A stretch of 44,325 bases of DNA, taken from Pseudomonadota bacterium (GTDB taxonomy: Bacteria; Pseudomonadota; Alphaproteobacteria; Rhizobiales; Xanthobacteraceae). Positions within the stretch are counted from its first letter, which is position 1. The number at the start of each line of letters is the position of its first letter. The translations under genes and the position numbers were made by a program. Below, piece after piece: positions 25,970 to 34,140 of this stretch. The stretch lies in NCBI GenBank assembly GCA_023442085.1, contig JAEZMT010000088.1:1-44325 (forward strand). Direction: 5' to 3'. The notes beneath the pieces were generated by a model. It was not told the DNA's origin. It saw only the letters and a program-made list of their open reading frames with translations, and did not search any database.

Positions 25970-27951
25970 TCGGCCTGCGCGGCGGCATTTCCATCGCCAT
26001 CGTCATCATCCTGTGCTCGGCGCTGGCGGTGATCGGCTGGGGCTCCGAGCAGGCGGCCCAGCGCACCATCGCGCCGGAGATCGTCGCCAAAGCCAATTCC
26101 GTGGGCCGTGCCGCCGCCGACCTGGTGCAGCGCGCCGCCTCCGTGGGCGTGCCGTTCGACCGCCTGGTGGGGGTGAACCGCTATTTCGATGAACTGCGCG
26201 CCGCCAACGTCGAGTTCACCCAGATCAGCCTCAACACGGCCGGCGGCAAGGAACTGGCGCGCTCGGGGGATGCGCCGGCCGGCGGCGATGCCCCCCGGGT
26301 GATGGTGCCCGTACAGGATGCCGAGGGCCGCCGCCTCGGCGACGTGATGATCGTGGTCGATCCCGGCGTCGTCTCCCAACAGGTCGGCGCCGTGCTGGTC
26401 GACGTGGCCTTCATCGGCGTCGTCGCGCTGCTGGTCGCGCTGGAGCTCGTCGCCCTCGTCGTCGGCACCCGCGGCCTCGAATCGCTGGTGGCGGTGGAGC
26501 GGCGGCTCAAGGCGCTCAAGCGCGGCGTGCTCTCCCGGCAAGATGGCGGCGGCGGTGCGGCCGGCGACCTCATCCTACCCATCGACCGGCACGTGGAGAC
26601 CCTCGCCGAGCGCCATCTGGCTCTGCGCGCCGAGGCGGAGCACCGGGGCGATGCGGAGGCCATCGCGCGGCTGGATGAAATCGAGGTCCGCACCGGGCTC
26701 GGCCGGGTCCAGGCGGCGGAGAGCGAGGCCGCCATCGCGGTGCGCCCCGCGCTGTTCCTCTTCATGCTGGCCGAGGAACTGACCCGGCCCTTCCTGCCGC
26801 GCGCAGCGCAGGCGCTGGGTGTTCCGGCCGGCTACGGCCCGGACGTGGCGGCGAGCCTGCCCATCGTCGCCTTCATGGCGGTCGTCGCGCTGTGCCAGGT
26901 GCCGTTTGCCTCCCTGTCCGAGCGGCTCGGCCGCCGCCCCGGCTTCATCGCGGGCGCGGCGCTGGCGGCGGCGGGCTACGTGGTCTCGGCGATCAGCCCG
27001 CATTACGACGTCTTCCTCGCCGCCCGCGTCGCCACGGCGGTCGGATATGCGCTGGTGTTCGTCTCCGCGCAGGGCCACGTGGTGGACCTCTCATCCGGCG
27101 CCGCCCGCAGCGCGGCGCTGGCCGTGTTCGTGCGCGCCATCATGGTGGCGAGCCTGTGCGGCCCGCCCATCGGCGGCGTCATCGCCGATCGGCTGGGGCC
27201 GGGTGTCGCCTTTGGCACCTCCGCCGGCCTCGCCCTGGTGGCGCTTCTGGTGGCCCGCCTGACGTTGCCCGCCGCGGCGCGCCATCGCGCCGTCGCCAAC
27301 GTGGGACTGGCCGATCTCAAGGCGGCGGCCCGCGCACCCGGCCTGATGTCCCTGCTGCTCGGCTGCGCCTTCCCGGCCAAGTTCCTGTTCGCCGCCCTGT
27401 GCTTCCTGCTCGTGCCGCTGGAGCTGCAGCGCGAGGGCTTCTCCTCTGCGGCCATCGGCCGCTTCCAGATGATCTATCCGGTCCTGATGGTGATCGGCGT
27501 GCCCTTCTTCGCCGCCCTCGCGGACCGCTTCAGCGCCCGTGCGGGCTTCGTGGTGGCGGGTGGGCTGGTGTCGGGCATCGGCGCCATGGCGGTGCTCCTC
27601 CACCCCTCCGTGGCGCTGATCGTGGTGGCTCTGGTCGCGCTGGGGTGGGGACAAGCCATGTCCATCGCCTCCCAGTCGGCGCTGGTGGCCGATACCGCGA
27701 CCAGCATGGGCGCCGGCCGCGCGGCTGGCGTTCTCGGCCTTTTCCGGCTGGTTGAACGCTCCGGAAATGCCGCCGGTCCGGCGAGCGCCGGCTTCCTGCT
27801 TTCCACCCTCGGCTTTGCGTCGGCTACGGGTTTTCTCGGTGCTGTGGCGGTAGCCGGGGCTATGCTATTTGCGCTATCCGGACGCAGAATCTTCGTCCAT
27901 CATTCGCGGCGCGCGTCCTCCGCGGCCGCCTCGGAAGGGAGTTCCGCCTGA
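25966..27951 (+). CDS. Sensor-MFS fusion transporter
   Basis: A 661-residue protein with an unusual layout. Residues 1-166 form a two-helix sensor (helices about 7-25 and 142-166) with RAASVGVPFDRLVGV (56-70) and EFTQISLNTAGGKEL in the periplasmic loop. A helical cytoplasmic linker follows (about 170-258), then a 12-helix MFS transporter (about 259-640) whose A-motif-like loop is SLSERLGRRPGFIAGAAL. Most MFS proteins are near 400 residues and carry no such sensor. The substrate is unknown. Start at 25966 overlaps the previous stop (ATGA); the stop overlaps the next ATG. Confidence 0.82.
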   Translation: MIGLRGGISIAIVIILCSALAVIGWGSEQAAQRTIAPEIVAKANSVGRAAADLVQRAASVGVPFDRLVGVNRYFDELRAANVEFTQISLNTAGGKELARSGDAPAGGDAPRVMVPVQDAEGRRLGDVMIVVDPGVVSQQVGAVLVDVAFIGVVALLVALELVALVVGTRGLESLVAVERRLKALKRGVLSRQDGGGGAAGDLILPIDRHVETLAERHLALRAEAEHRGDAEAIARLDEIEVRTGLGRVQAAESEAAIAVRPALFLFMLAEELTRPFLPRAAQALGVPAGYGPDVAASLPIVAFMAVVALCQVPFASLSERLGRRPGFIAGAALAAAGYVVSAISPHYDVFLAARVATAVGYALVFVSAQGHVVDLSSGAARSAALAVFVRAIMVASLCGPPIGGVIADRLGPGVAFGTSAGLALVALLVARLTLPAAARHRAVANVGLADLKAAARAPGLMSLLLGCAFPAKFLFAALCFLLVPLELQREGFSSAAIGRFQMIYPVLMVIGVPFFAALADRFSARAGFVVAGGLVSGIGAMAVLLHPSVALIVVALVALGWGQAMSIASQSALVADTATSMGAGRAAGVLGLFRLVERSGNAAGPASAGFLLSTLGFASATGFLGAVAVAGAMLFALSGRRIFVHHSRRASSAAASEGSSA

Positions 27952-29024
27952 TGGATCGCCGTTCCCTCCTCGCACTCGGCCTCGGCGCGGGTGCCGCGGG
28001 GCTGGTGGGTACCGTCCCCGGCGCCTTCGCGCAGACCAACGGCGGCAATGGCCAGCCGCGTCCCGCCGGGGCGCCCGCGCCCGTCGCCGCGGCCAATGGT
28101 GAACCGTTCCGCGTGCTGATGCTGACCTTCCGCGGCGATACCGACGTGGAGCGCGGTTTCCGCGATTACTTCGCCGCCAACGACGTCAAGGTCGAATTCA
28201 TGACCCGCGACGTGGAGCGGGACGCGAGCCGGGTGAAGCCCATCCTCGCGGAGGTGCTGCCCAGCTTCCGGCCCAACCTCATCTATACCTACGGCACGCC
28301 ACTGACGCTGGGCGTCGCCGGCCCGTATGACGCGCCGCCAACCGCCGGCTTCGTGCGGGACATTCCGGTCGTCTTCGCGCTGGTCGCTGCGCCGGTGCAG
28401 GTGAAGATCGCCCCTTCTCTCGCCTCCTCGGGGCGCAATGTGACGGGCGCGGTGCATGTGGTGCCGACCGACGTGCAGATGCGCGCCATGCAGAGCTACA
28501 AGGCGTTCAGGAAGGTCGGCGTCATCTATTCGCCGAACGAGAGCAACTCCGTCGCCATCATCAACGAGATGAAGGCCTTCTCCGCCACCATCGGCGCCGA
28601 GGTGCTGACGCAGCCCCTCACCATGGTCGGCAACAAGCCGACCGGCGACGGGGTGGAAGAATTCGTGCGGAACCTGAAGGCGCAGGGCGCCGAATGGCTC
28701 TACCTGCCTGCCGATACCTTCCTTGCCACCATCTTCGATCGGGTCGGCCCGGCCGCGCTCGCCGCGGGGCTGCCAACGTTCGGCGCCACGGAGTTCTTCC
28801 TGCGCGAGGGGCTGGGGCTTGTCGGGCTGGTCAGCCGCTATTATTCCGTGGGCCAGCTCGCCGCCTCCAAGGCGGTTGAGATCCTCGTCCAGCACGTGCC
28901 GCCACGGGACATCCCCATCGAGACGCTCAAGCGCTTCGCGCTCATCATCAACATGAACGTGGCCAAGCAGCTCGGTGTCTATCCGCCCATCGCCATGCTC
29001 AATTATGCGGAAGTAATCACGTGA
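27951..29024 (+). CDS. Orphan ABC-type substrate-binding protein (PF04392-like)
   Basis: A 357-residue exported protein. The N-terminus MDRRSLLALGLGAGAAGLVG is a Tat-like signal with twin arginine, cleaved near AFAQT. The mature protein resembles the ABC_sub_bind family (FRVLMLTFRGDTDVERGFRDYF, PNLIYTYGTPLTLGVAG, GVIYSPNESNSVAIINEM), whose ligands are poorly known. No permease or ATPase gene is present, so it may serve the sensors instead of an importer. Its ATG overlaps the transporter stop by one base and its TGA overlaps the next start, keeping it in the coupled operon. Confidence 0.82.
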   Translation: MDRRSLLALGLGAGAAGLVGTVPGAFAQTNGGNGQPRPAGAPAPVAAANGEPFRVLMLTFRGDTDVERGFRDYFAANDVKVEFMTRDVERDASRVKPILAEVLPSFRPNLIYTYGTPLTLGVAGPYDAPPTAGFVRDIPVVFALVAAPVQVKIAPSLASSGRNVTGAVHVVPTDVQMRAMQSYKAFRKVGVIYSPNESNSVAIINEMKAFSATIGAEVLTQPLTMVGNKPTGDGVEEFVRNLKAQGAEWLYLPADTFLATIFDRVGPAALAAGLPTFGATEFFLREGLGLVGLVSRYYSVGQLAASKAVEILVQHVPPRDIPIETLKRFALIINMNVAKQLGVYPPIAMLNYAEVIT

Positions 29025-29698
29025 TGAACGCCCTGCGCGAGGCCGTACCGACCTCTACGCTGACGCAGCGCATGCTCGGGCCAGACGATCTCGACGCGAT
29101 CGACACCCTTCATCATCTTGCCATCGGCCCCCTGGTTCGCCCCGAAGTGGTGAAGCCGGAGAACCGGTCCTATTTCGAAAGCATCCTCGGCGGCCGCGGC
29201 CACATCATCGGGCTGTATGACGACGCGCTGCTGGTTGCCTACGGCATCCTACAGCACGACCATTCGCCCAAGGACGGGCCGCACCGGCTGCTCGGGCTCG
29301 ATCCCGCCCGTGCGGTGGGACGTCTCGCGGGTGCCTCTGTGCATCCGGCCTATCGCGGGCGCGGGCTGCAACGGGTGCTGATCGCCGCTCGCGTCGTGGC
29401 CGCGCCGTCCGACATGGTGCTGTTCTCCACCGCCGCGCCGGTGAACACGCCGAGCTGGGCGAGCCTGCTTGCCGAAGGCTTTCCCATCTATGACATCCAG
29501 CTCTTCTTCGGCGGCTATGCGCGCTATGTGATGGTGCGCGACTTCACCACCTTCGATCCGCAGGAGACGCTGCTGGTGGACCCCCTGGACACTCCGCGCC
29601 AGAAGGAGCTGTTTGCCGAGGGCTGGCACGGCTACGCCCGTTGCCGCACCGATTCCGGCGCTGCAGGCGTGCTTTACGCCCGTCCCCGGAGCGCCTGA
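29024..29698 (+). CDS. GNAT-family acetyltransferase
   Basis: A 224-residue protein with GNAT acetyl-CoA-binding motif A, ASVHPAYRGRGLQRVLI (about 104-120), preceded by the expected beta strands. The substrate is unknown. The ATG at 29024 overlaps the upstream stop (TGATG); a GTG one codon earlier is also possible. As the fifth gene of the rightward run, its co-expression with sensors and a partner-switching pair suggests a regulatory or surface-modifying role, but no direct evidence is visible. Confidence 0.8.
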   Translation: MNALREAVPTSTLTQRMLGPDDLDAIDTLHHLAIGPLVRPEVVKPENRSYFESILGGRGHIIGLYDDALLVAYGILQHDHSPKDGPHRLLGLDPARAVGRLAGASVHPAYRGRGLQRVLIAARVVAAPSDMVLFSTAAPVNTPSWASLLAEGFPIYDIQLFFGGYARYVMVRDFTTFDPQETLLVDPLDTPRQKELFAEGWHGYARCRTDSGAAGVLYARPRSA

Positions 29699-29801
29699 GA
29701 GGGCACTTTCGGCCTCTGCTCCGCGTCACGAAACTGTCGTATGGTTTGCTGAATCTGTGCCCGCATCGCGCGGGCATCCCGATCCAGAGAGAAACTGGCC
29801 C

Positions 29802-30152
29802 ATGAAGATCGAGAGGACCCCGCTCGGCCCCGACATCATCCTCGTGCGCCTCGAGGGCCGCCTCGACATTGCCGGGGCAGCCGCGGTGGAGCCGGAATTC
29901 AAGTCGTCCTGCCAGGCCGCCCGCGTGCTTGTGGTCGACCTCTCCGGCACGCCTTTCATGGCCTCCATCGGCATCCGCCTTCTTCTCGCGGGCGCCAAGG
30001 GGCTGCATCGCAAGGGCGGCACCATGGGGCTGTTCGCCTGCGATCCCCAGGTGGAGAAGGTGCTTCGGGCCACCGGCGTCGACCAACTGGTCGGCATCCA
30101 CGCCACGCGGGACGAGGCGCTCGCGGCGGCGGGCGTCTCCCCGGCAACCTGA
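29802..30152 (+). CDS. STAS-domain anti-anti-sigma factor-like protein (RsbV-like)
   Basis: A 116-residue single STAS domain: RLEGRLDIAGAAAVEPEF (about 16-33), VVDLSGTPFMASIGIRLLLAG (about 44-64) and a C-terminal helix. Ser55 in MASIGIR lies in the conserved phosphorylation loop, but the usual Asp-Ser pair is Ala-Ser and the residue before Gly is Ile, so regulation could differ from classical RsbV. The RsbW-like ATPase gene follows after 11 bases, the standard pairing. The start at 29802 is the first conserved Met. Confidence 0.85.
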   Translation: MKIERTPLGPDIILVRLEGRLDIAGAAAVEPEFKSSCQAARVLVVDLSGTPFMASIGIRLLLAGAKGLHRKGGTMGLFACDPQVEKVLRATGVDQLVGIHATRDEALAAAGVSPAT

Positions 30153-30163
30153 CGGCGGATCCC

Positions 30164-30607
30164 ATGGCGACGCCCGCGGCCGGAACCCTTGTCTCGACCA
30201 TCGATGTGGGCGCGCGCATCGACGACATCACCGAAGCCACCGGATGGCTCGGCACGCTGGCCGAGGAACACGGCTGGCCGGACGCGACACGCTTTGCGCT
30301 GGAACTGAGCCTCGAAGAGGCGCTCACCAATGTGGTGTCCTACGGCTTCGTGGGCAGCGAACGGCCGCCGCACATCCGCATCGAGTGCTGGCGGCTGCCC
30401 GAAGGGCGGGTGGCCGTGCGCCTGATCGACAACGGCGTGCCCTTCGATCCCACCAGCATCGCCGAGCCGGAAGTGCCGGACAGCATCGAGGATGCCAAGA
30501 TCGGCGGCCACGGGGTGCAACTGATGCGCCATTTCCTCGAAGCCCTCGCCTACAGCCGCGAGGGCGAGGAGAACCAGCTGACGCTGGTCGCCAACGCCGC
30601 CGGCTGA
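30164..30607 (+). CDS. RsbW-like ATP-binding protein (anti-sigma/switch kinase)
   Basis: A 147-residue HATPase_c protein of the RsbW/SpoIIAB type. The N box has ELSLEEALTNVVSYGF (47-62), G1 is DNGVPFDP (89-96) and G2 is GGHGVQLMRHF (114-124). Such proteins phosphorylate a STAS partner on serine and bind a sigma factor or another target. The partner is probably the STAS protein encoded directly upstream, and the opposing phosphatase the SpoIIE-type protein at 21449. No sigma factor gene lies in the cluster, so the output target is open. Confidence 0.87.
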   Translation: MATPAAGTLVSTIDVGARIDDITEATGWLGTLAEEHGWPDATRFALELSLEEALTNVVSYGFVGSERPPHIRIECWRLPEGRVAVRLIDNGVPFDPTSIAEPEVPDSIEDAKIGGHGVQLMRHFLEALAYSREGEENQLTLVANAAG

Positions 30608-30626
30608 TCGTCTCATGAGAGTGTCG

Positions 30627-30639
30627 TACTCCGGGAGTA
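30627..30639. promoter_or_regulatory. TACTCC-G-GGAGTA palindrome
   Basis: A perfect 13-base palindrome in the 121-base gap between the RsbW-like gene and the Na/Pi cotransporter gene. It may be an operator for a promoter inside the cluster. The single-base centre makes a terminator hairpin unlikely. Confidence 0.33.
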
Positions 30640-30728
30640 TGGTATCCGGCTGGGACGAGAGACGCCGCAGCCGGGAACCTTGAGCGTGCCCGCGGCGTTC
30701 CCAGGATACCGCGGAGATTTTTCCGTCG

Positions 30729-32378
30729 ATGCTCGTCATTGCCGAGCTCATGGCCGGTCTCGGCCTTCTCTTCGTTGGCCTCAAGGCCATGTCGACCCAC
30801 CTGCAGCAGGCGACTGGCCGCAAGGTGCGCGCGCTGCTGCGCCGGGCGACGCGTTCGCCCGTCACGGGCCTTCTGTGCGGCACGCTGGCTGGAGCCGCGA
30901 CCCAATCGTCCAACGCCGTTGCCGTGATCAGCGGCAATCTGGTACGGGGCAATGCCTTCACCACGCGCGATGCCATCCCAATCGTTGCGGGCGGCAACAT
31001 CGGCACGTCCGCTCTGGTATTCGTGGCGGCGGTCGATTTCCGCCTGCTGGTGCTCTATCTCGTCGGCGTCGTCGGGATCGGGTTCCATTTACGCCTCGAT
31101 CGCCGCAAGGGCATGGGCGAATGGATGGGCGTCGCCTTGGGCCTCGTCCTCGTCCTGCTGGGGCTCGATTTCATCAAGCAGGCGCCCCGGGCGCTCGACG
31201 TCGCCGCTCTGGCGGTCAATCTCGATTCGGGGGTCACCCCGCTCGTCGGGTTCATCCTGGGCCTCGTGGCATCCACCATCAGCCAGTCTTCCTCGACGCC
31301 GACCATCCTTGTGCTCGCGCTGATGCAGACCGGACTGCTGGGGCTCGACGACGCGCTGTGCATCGTGCTCGGCGCCAATCTCGGTTCCGGTTTCGCTGCG
31401 GTCATCTCCGCCGGAGCATTGAGGGGCACCGGCCGCCAGCTGTGCTACGTGCATGTGCTGGTGAAGATGGTGGGGTGCGCCGTCGTGGGCGGGGGCGTGC
31501 TGCTTGCGCCCCTGTTCGGCCGTGACGCGCTTGCGGCCCTGGACCAATTGGGCCGGGGCGAGGCGTCGCTTTCGCTTTCGCTCCTGTTTCTGACCCTGCA
31601 AGTGACGGGCGCGCTGCCGGTCGCCTTCGCCCGGGGGATCACAGAGCGGATCGTCGCGGCGCTTAGCCCGCCCACGGTAGAGGATGGCGCAGCGCGGCCA
31701 CGCTTTATCCATGATGAGGCGCTGGCCGACCCGATCACCGCGCTCGATCTTGCAATCAGCGAGACTTTGCGACTGGTGAAGTTGTTGCCGACGCTGCTGC
31801 CGGACCTCGACCAGACAGAGACCGACGATGCCGGCGAACGCTTGGCTCTCTGGCGCGGCGCGGCCTCCGTGGGGCTGGCGGTGGACCAGTTCGTCGCCGA
31901 GCTGATCGCGGCCGGCCTCGCCCGGGACAGCCTGGAAGTGGCGCTACATCACCAGTCGCTGGTCGAGAACGTGCGCACCCTGCAGGACACGCTGCACGAT
32001 TTCACCGAAGTGGTGGAGGGCTTCGACGAGGTGCCGCCGCTCGCTTTCGCGCTGTCGGAATCGCTGCGCGCCATCACGCTCTCCCTCGCCGATGCCACCG
32101 ACGGGCCGGCGGAAGACCTCGACCTGATCATCGCGCTCGCGGGCGATCGGTCGGAGATGCTCAATCGTATCCGCCGGCAGCTTGCCGCAACGGCACTCGA
32201 CACCGGCTCGGACGCGCGGCAGCTGCTGCTGGCGACCAGCCTGTTCGAGCGGGCGATCTGGCTAGTGCGACGCAGCGCGATTGCGTTGCGTGCGCCCGAG
32301 AATGAGGATAATCGGGATCGTCCGGCCGCCTCCGGGGCGGACATCAAGCGAGTAGAGGCCGATGCACATCGAGCGTGA
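30729..32378 (+). CDS. Na/Pi cotransporter family protein with PhoU-like tail
   Basis: A 549-residue membrane protein of the NptA/YjbB family. The two inverted Na_Pi_cotrans repeats each carry the QSS signature: GAATQSSNAVAVISGNL (about 55-71) and TISQSSSTPTILVLALM (about 180-198). The C-terminal part beyond about residue 340 is helical and soluble, resembling a PhoU-like domain that often regulates this family. Transport of phosphate with sodium is the family expectation. The gene sits between two STAS genes and overlaps the second by 17 bases, suggesting that partner switching controls it or is controlled by it. Confidence 0.87.
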   Translation: MLVIAELMAGLGLLFVGLKAMSTHLQQATGRKVRALLRRATRSPVTGLLCGTLAGAATQSSNAVAVISGNLVRGNAFTTRDAIPIVAGGNIGTSALVFVAAVDFRLLVLYLVGVVGIGFHLRLDRRKGMGEWMGVALGLVLVLLGLDFIKQAPRALDVAALAVNLDSGVTPLVGFILGLVASTISQSSSTPTILVLALMQTGLLGLDDALCIVLGANLGSGFAAVISAGALRGTGRQLCYVHVLVKMVGCAVVGGGVLLAPLFGRDALAALDQLGRGEASLSLSLLFLTLQVTGALPVAFARGITERIVAALSPPTVEDGAARPRFIHDEALADPITALDLAISETLRLVKLLPTLLPDLDQTETDDAGERLALWRGAASVGLAVDQFVAELIAAGLARDSLEVALHHQSLVENVRTLQDTLHDFTEVVEGFDEVPPLAFALSESLRAITLSLADATDGPAEDLDLIIALAGDRSEMLNRIRRQLAATALDTGSDARQLLLATSLFERAIWLVRRSAIALRAPENEDNRDRPAASGADIKRVEADAHRA

Positions 32379-32664
32379 GCAGGTCGGAAGCGACGTGGTG
32401 CTGAAGGTGGCGGGGCGCCTCGACACGCCCAATGCCAAGCCGTTCGAGGCGAGCCTCATGGAGGTCGTCTCCATGACCGATGGGGGAATCGTCGTGAACC
32501 TCGCCGGTGTGGACTACGTGTCCTCCTCCGGCCTGCGCGCACTCCTCGTCGCCGGCAAGGCCATGCGCGGGGCGAAGCGCAAGCTCGCGCTCTCCTCGCT
32601 CCAGCCGCAAATCCGCGAGGTGTTCGACATCTCCGGTTTCTCGACCCTGTTCGAGATCAACTGA
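32362..32664 (+). CDS. Second STAS-domain protein
   Basis: A 100-residue STAS domain with classical features: KVAGRLDTPNAKPFEASL (about 15-32) and VVNLAGVDYVSSSGLRALLVAGK (about 44-66). The serine run 54-56 before GLR is the expected phosphorylation site, so this one looks more canonical than the STAS protein at 29802. It overlaps the end of the Na/Pi gene by 17 bases in another frame. It could compete for the same RsbW-like ATPase or report on the cotransporter. Confidence 0.88.
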   Translation: MHIEREQVGSDVVLKVAGRLDTPNAKPFEASLMEVVSMTDGGIVVNLAGVDYVSSSGLRALLVAGKAMRGAKRKLALSSLQPQIREVFDISGFSTLFEIN

Positions 32665-32675
32665 CGCCGGCGGCC

Positions 32676-32840
32676 GTGCCGGGCGCCAGCGGGACTCAGG
32701 GCATCCTGGGACTATTTCGTTTTCTCGGTGACCTCACAGGCGCGGAAAGCGCGGGCGCGGCCATCGTCTCCGTGCTCTTCTTTCTTGTGCTTGTGGGCGG
32801 CATCTTTCTGGTTCTGTGGCTGGTGCGGTCCGATCCGTGA
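32676..32840 (+). CDS. Small single-pass membrane protein (54 residues)
   Basis: A GTG-started frame 11 bases after the STAS stop encodes a soluble N-terminus (GILGLFRFLGDLTGAESAGA), one strong membrane helix (IVSVLFFLVLVGGIFLVLWL, about 30-49) and a short VRSDP tail. Codon third positions are mostly G or C, as in real genes here. No ATG is available and no clear ribosome site is seen, so expression probably depends on coupling to the STAS gene. I do not recognise the family. It may anchor or regulate a partner in this cluster. Confidence 0.5.
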   Translation: MPGASGTQGILGLFRFLGDLTGAESAGAAIVSVLFFLVLVGGIFLVLWLVRSDP

Positions 32841-32875
32841 CCGCGGGGGCGTCGGCCCCTGGGATTTTCCGGCCC

Positions 32876-33952
32876 TCAGGCCGGACCGGCGACCGGTGCC
32901 CACAACACGTCCTCGATCCGCCGCGCGCCGCTCGCCAGCAGAGCGAGGCGGTCGAAGCCGAGGGCGCAGCCGCTGGCCGGCGGCATCAGCGCGAGCGCCG
33001 CGAGAAAGTCCTCGTCAAGGGGATAGCGTTCGCCATAGAGCCGCTCTTTCTCGTCCATGTCCTTCCCGAAACGCCGGCGCTGCTCGATCGCGTCCGTCAG
33101 CTCGCCGAAGGCATTGGCGAGTTCCAACCCACAGCAATAAAGCTCGAACCGCTCGGCGAAGCGCGGATCCTCCGGCTTCGGGCGGGCCAGTGCCGCCTCG
33201 GTGACCGGATAGTCGGTGAGGATGGTGGGCCGGCCGACGCCGAGGTGCGGCTCGATCTTCTCCACGAGGACGCGCGAAAACACATCGGCCCAGGTGTCGT
33301 CCGACGCAGTTCGGATGCCGGCGTCGGACGCGGCACGGGCGAAGCGGGCGGCGTCGGGCGCTTCGCCCGCAGCGGGCAGAAGGGCTTCGAGATCCATCGA
33401 CGCATGGCGATCAAAGGCCGCGACGAGGGTCAGGCGCTCCGGCGCGGCGAACGGGTCGCAGGTCTTGCCGCGATACTGGAAGCTCGCAACTCCGCCCGCC
33501 TGCGCGGCGCCGGCGAGGAGGGACGCGCAATCCGCCATCATCGCCGTATAGGGCGCGTCGGCGCGATACCACTCCAGCATGGTGAATTCGGGATGGTGCG
33601 CCATGCCCCGCTCGCGATTGCGGAACACGCGGGCGAACTCGAAGATCCTGGGCTCGCCGGCGGCGAGCAGCTTCTTGGCGGCGAACTCGGGCGAGGTGCG
33701 CAGGTAGAGCCGGCGCGTCGTTCCATCCGCGCCGACGAGATCGGTGCCGAAGGCGTGGAGGTGGGTCTCGTTGCCGGGGGACACCTGCAGCACGGGTGTC
33801 TCCACCTCGACGAAGCCGTCCGCAGCGAAAAACCCGCGCACGGCCGCTGCGATGCGGGCGCGCGCGAGGAGGAAGGGGCGGCGGTCAGCGTGGATGTCGG
33901 GCCGCCACCACGCGGGCGAGGGGGGAGGGGCCGAGGCGTTGGGTACCGTCAT
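32876..33952 (-). CDS. epmA: EF-P lysine aminoacylase EpmA
   Basis: A 358-residue class II lysyl-tRNA-synthetase-like enzyme without the tRNA anticodon-binding domain; EpmA attaches beta-lysine to a lysine of elongation factor P. Motif 2 is in IFEFARVFRNRERG and HPEFTMLEWYRA (about 103-131), and motif 3 is GCALGFDRLALLA near the end. The ATG at 33952 gives the family length; an open frame extends upstream but is unlike protein. It is divergent from efp, its substrate, across 188 bases. No epmB (lysine aminomutase) is in the window. Confidence 0.94.
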   Translation of the reverse strand: MTVPNASAPPPSPAWWRPDIHADRRPFLLARARIAAAVRGFFAADGFVEVETPVLQVSPGNETHLHAFGTDLVGADGTTRRLYLRTSPEFAAKKLLAAGEPRIFEFARVFRNRERGMAHHPEFTMLEWYRADAPYTAMMADCASLLAGAAQAGGVASFQYRGKTCDPFAAPERLTLVAAFDRHASMDLEALLPAAGEAPDAARFARAASDAGIRTASDDTWADVFSRVLVEKIEPHLGVGRPTILTDYPVTEAALARPKPEDPRFAERFELYCCGLELANAFGELTDAIEQRRRFGKDMDEKERLYGERYPLDEDFLAALALMPPASGCALGFDRLALLASGARRIEDVLWAPVAGPA

Positions 33953-34140
33953 GCTGCTTGCATCCTCGCTGCCGCTGGCGGCCCGCGCCCCGGCGCCGGG
34001 CCTTGGGGCCGGAAAGGCGGGTGAAGACTGGCGTTGCGCGCCATTATCGCTATGGTGCGCGCCGAACCAGCCAGACGGCGCTGCCGTCCCCATTTTCCAA
34101 TCGGCGCGGGTGCCGCGCATCAGGTCAAGGAAGAGCCGAC

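Noticed and set aside
25783..25990. Possible frameshift joining the sensor at 25301 to the sensor-MFS protein
   Set aside because: Each protein has its own complete two-helix sensor, and the junction is a clean ATGA stop/start overlap like others in this cluster.
32841..32878. Terminator between the small membrane protein gene and epmA
   Set aside because: GGGGC/GCCCC and CCGGCC/GGCCGG pairs can form, but stems are short and lack an adjoining T-run on either strand.
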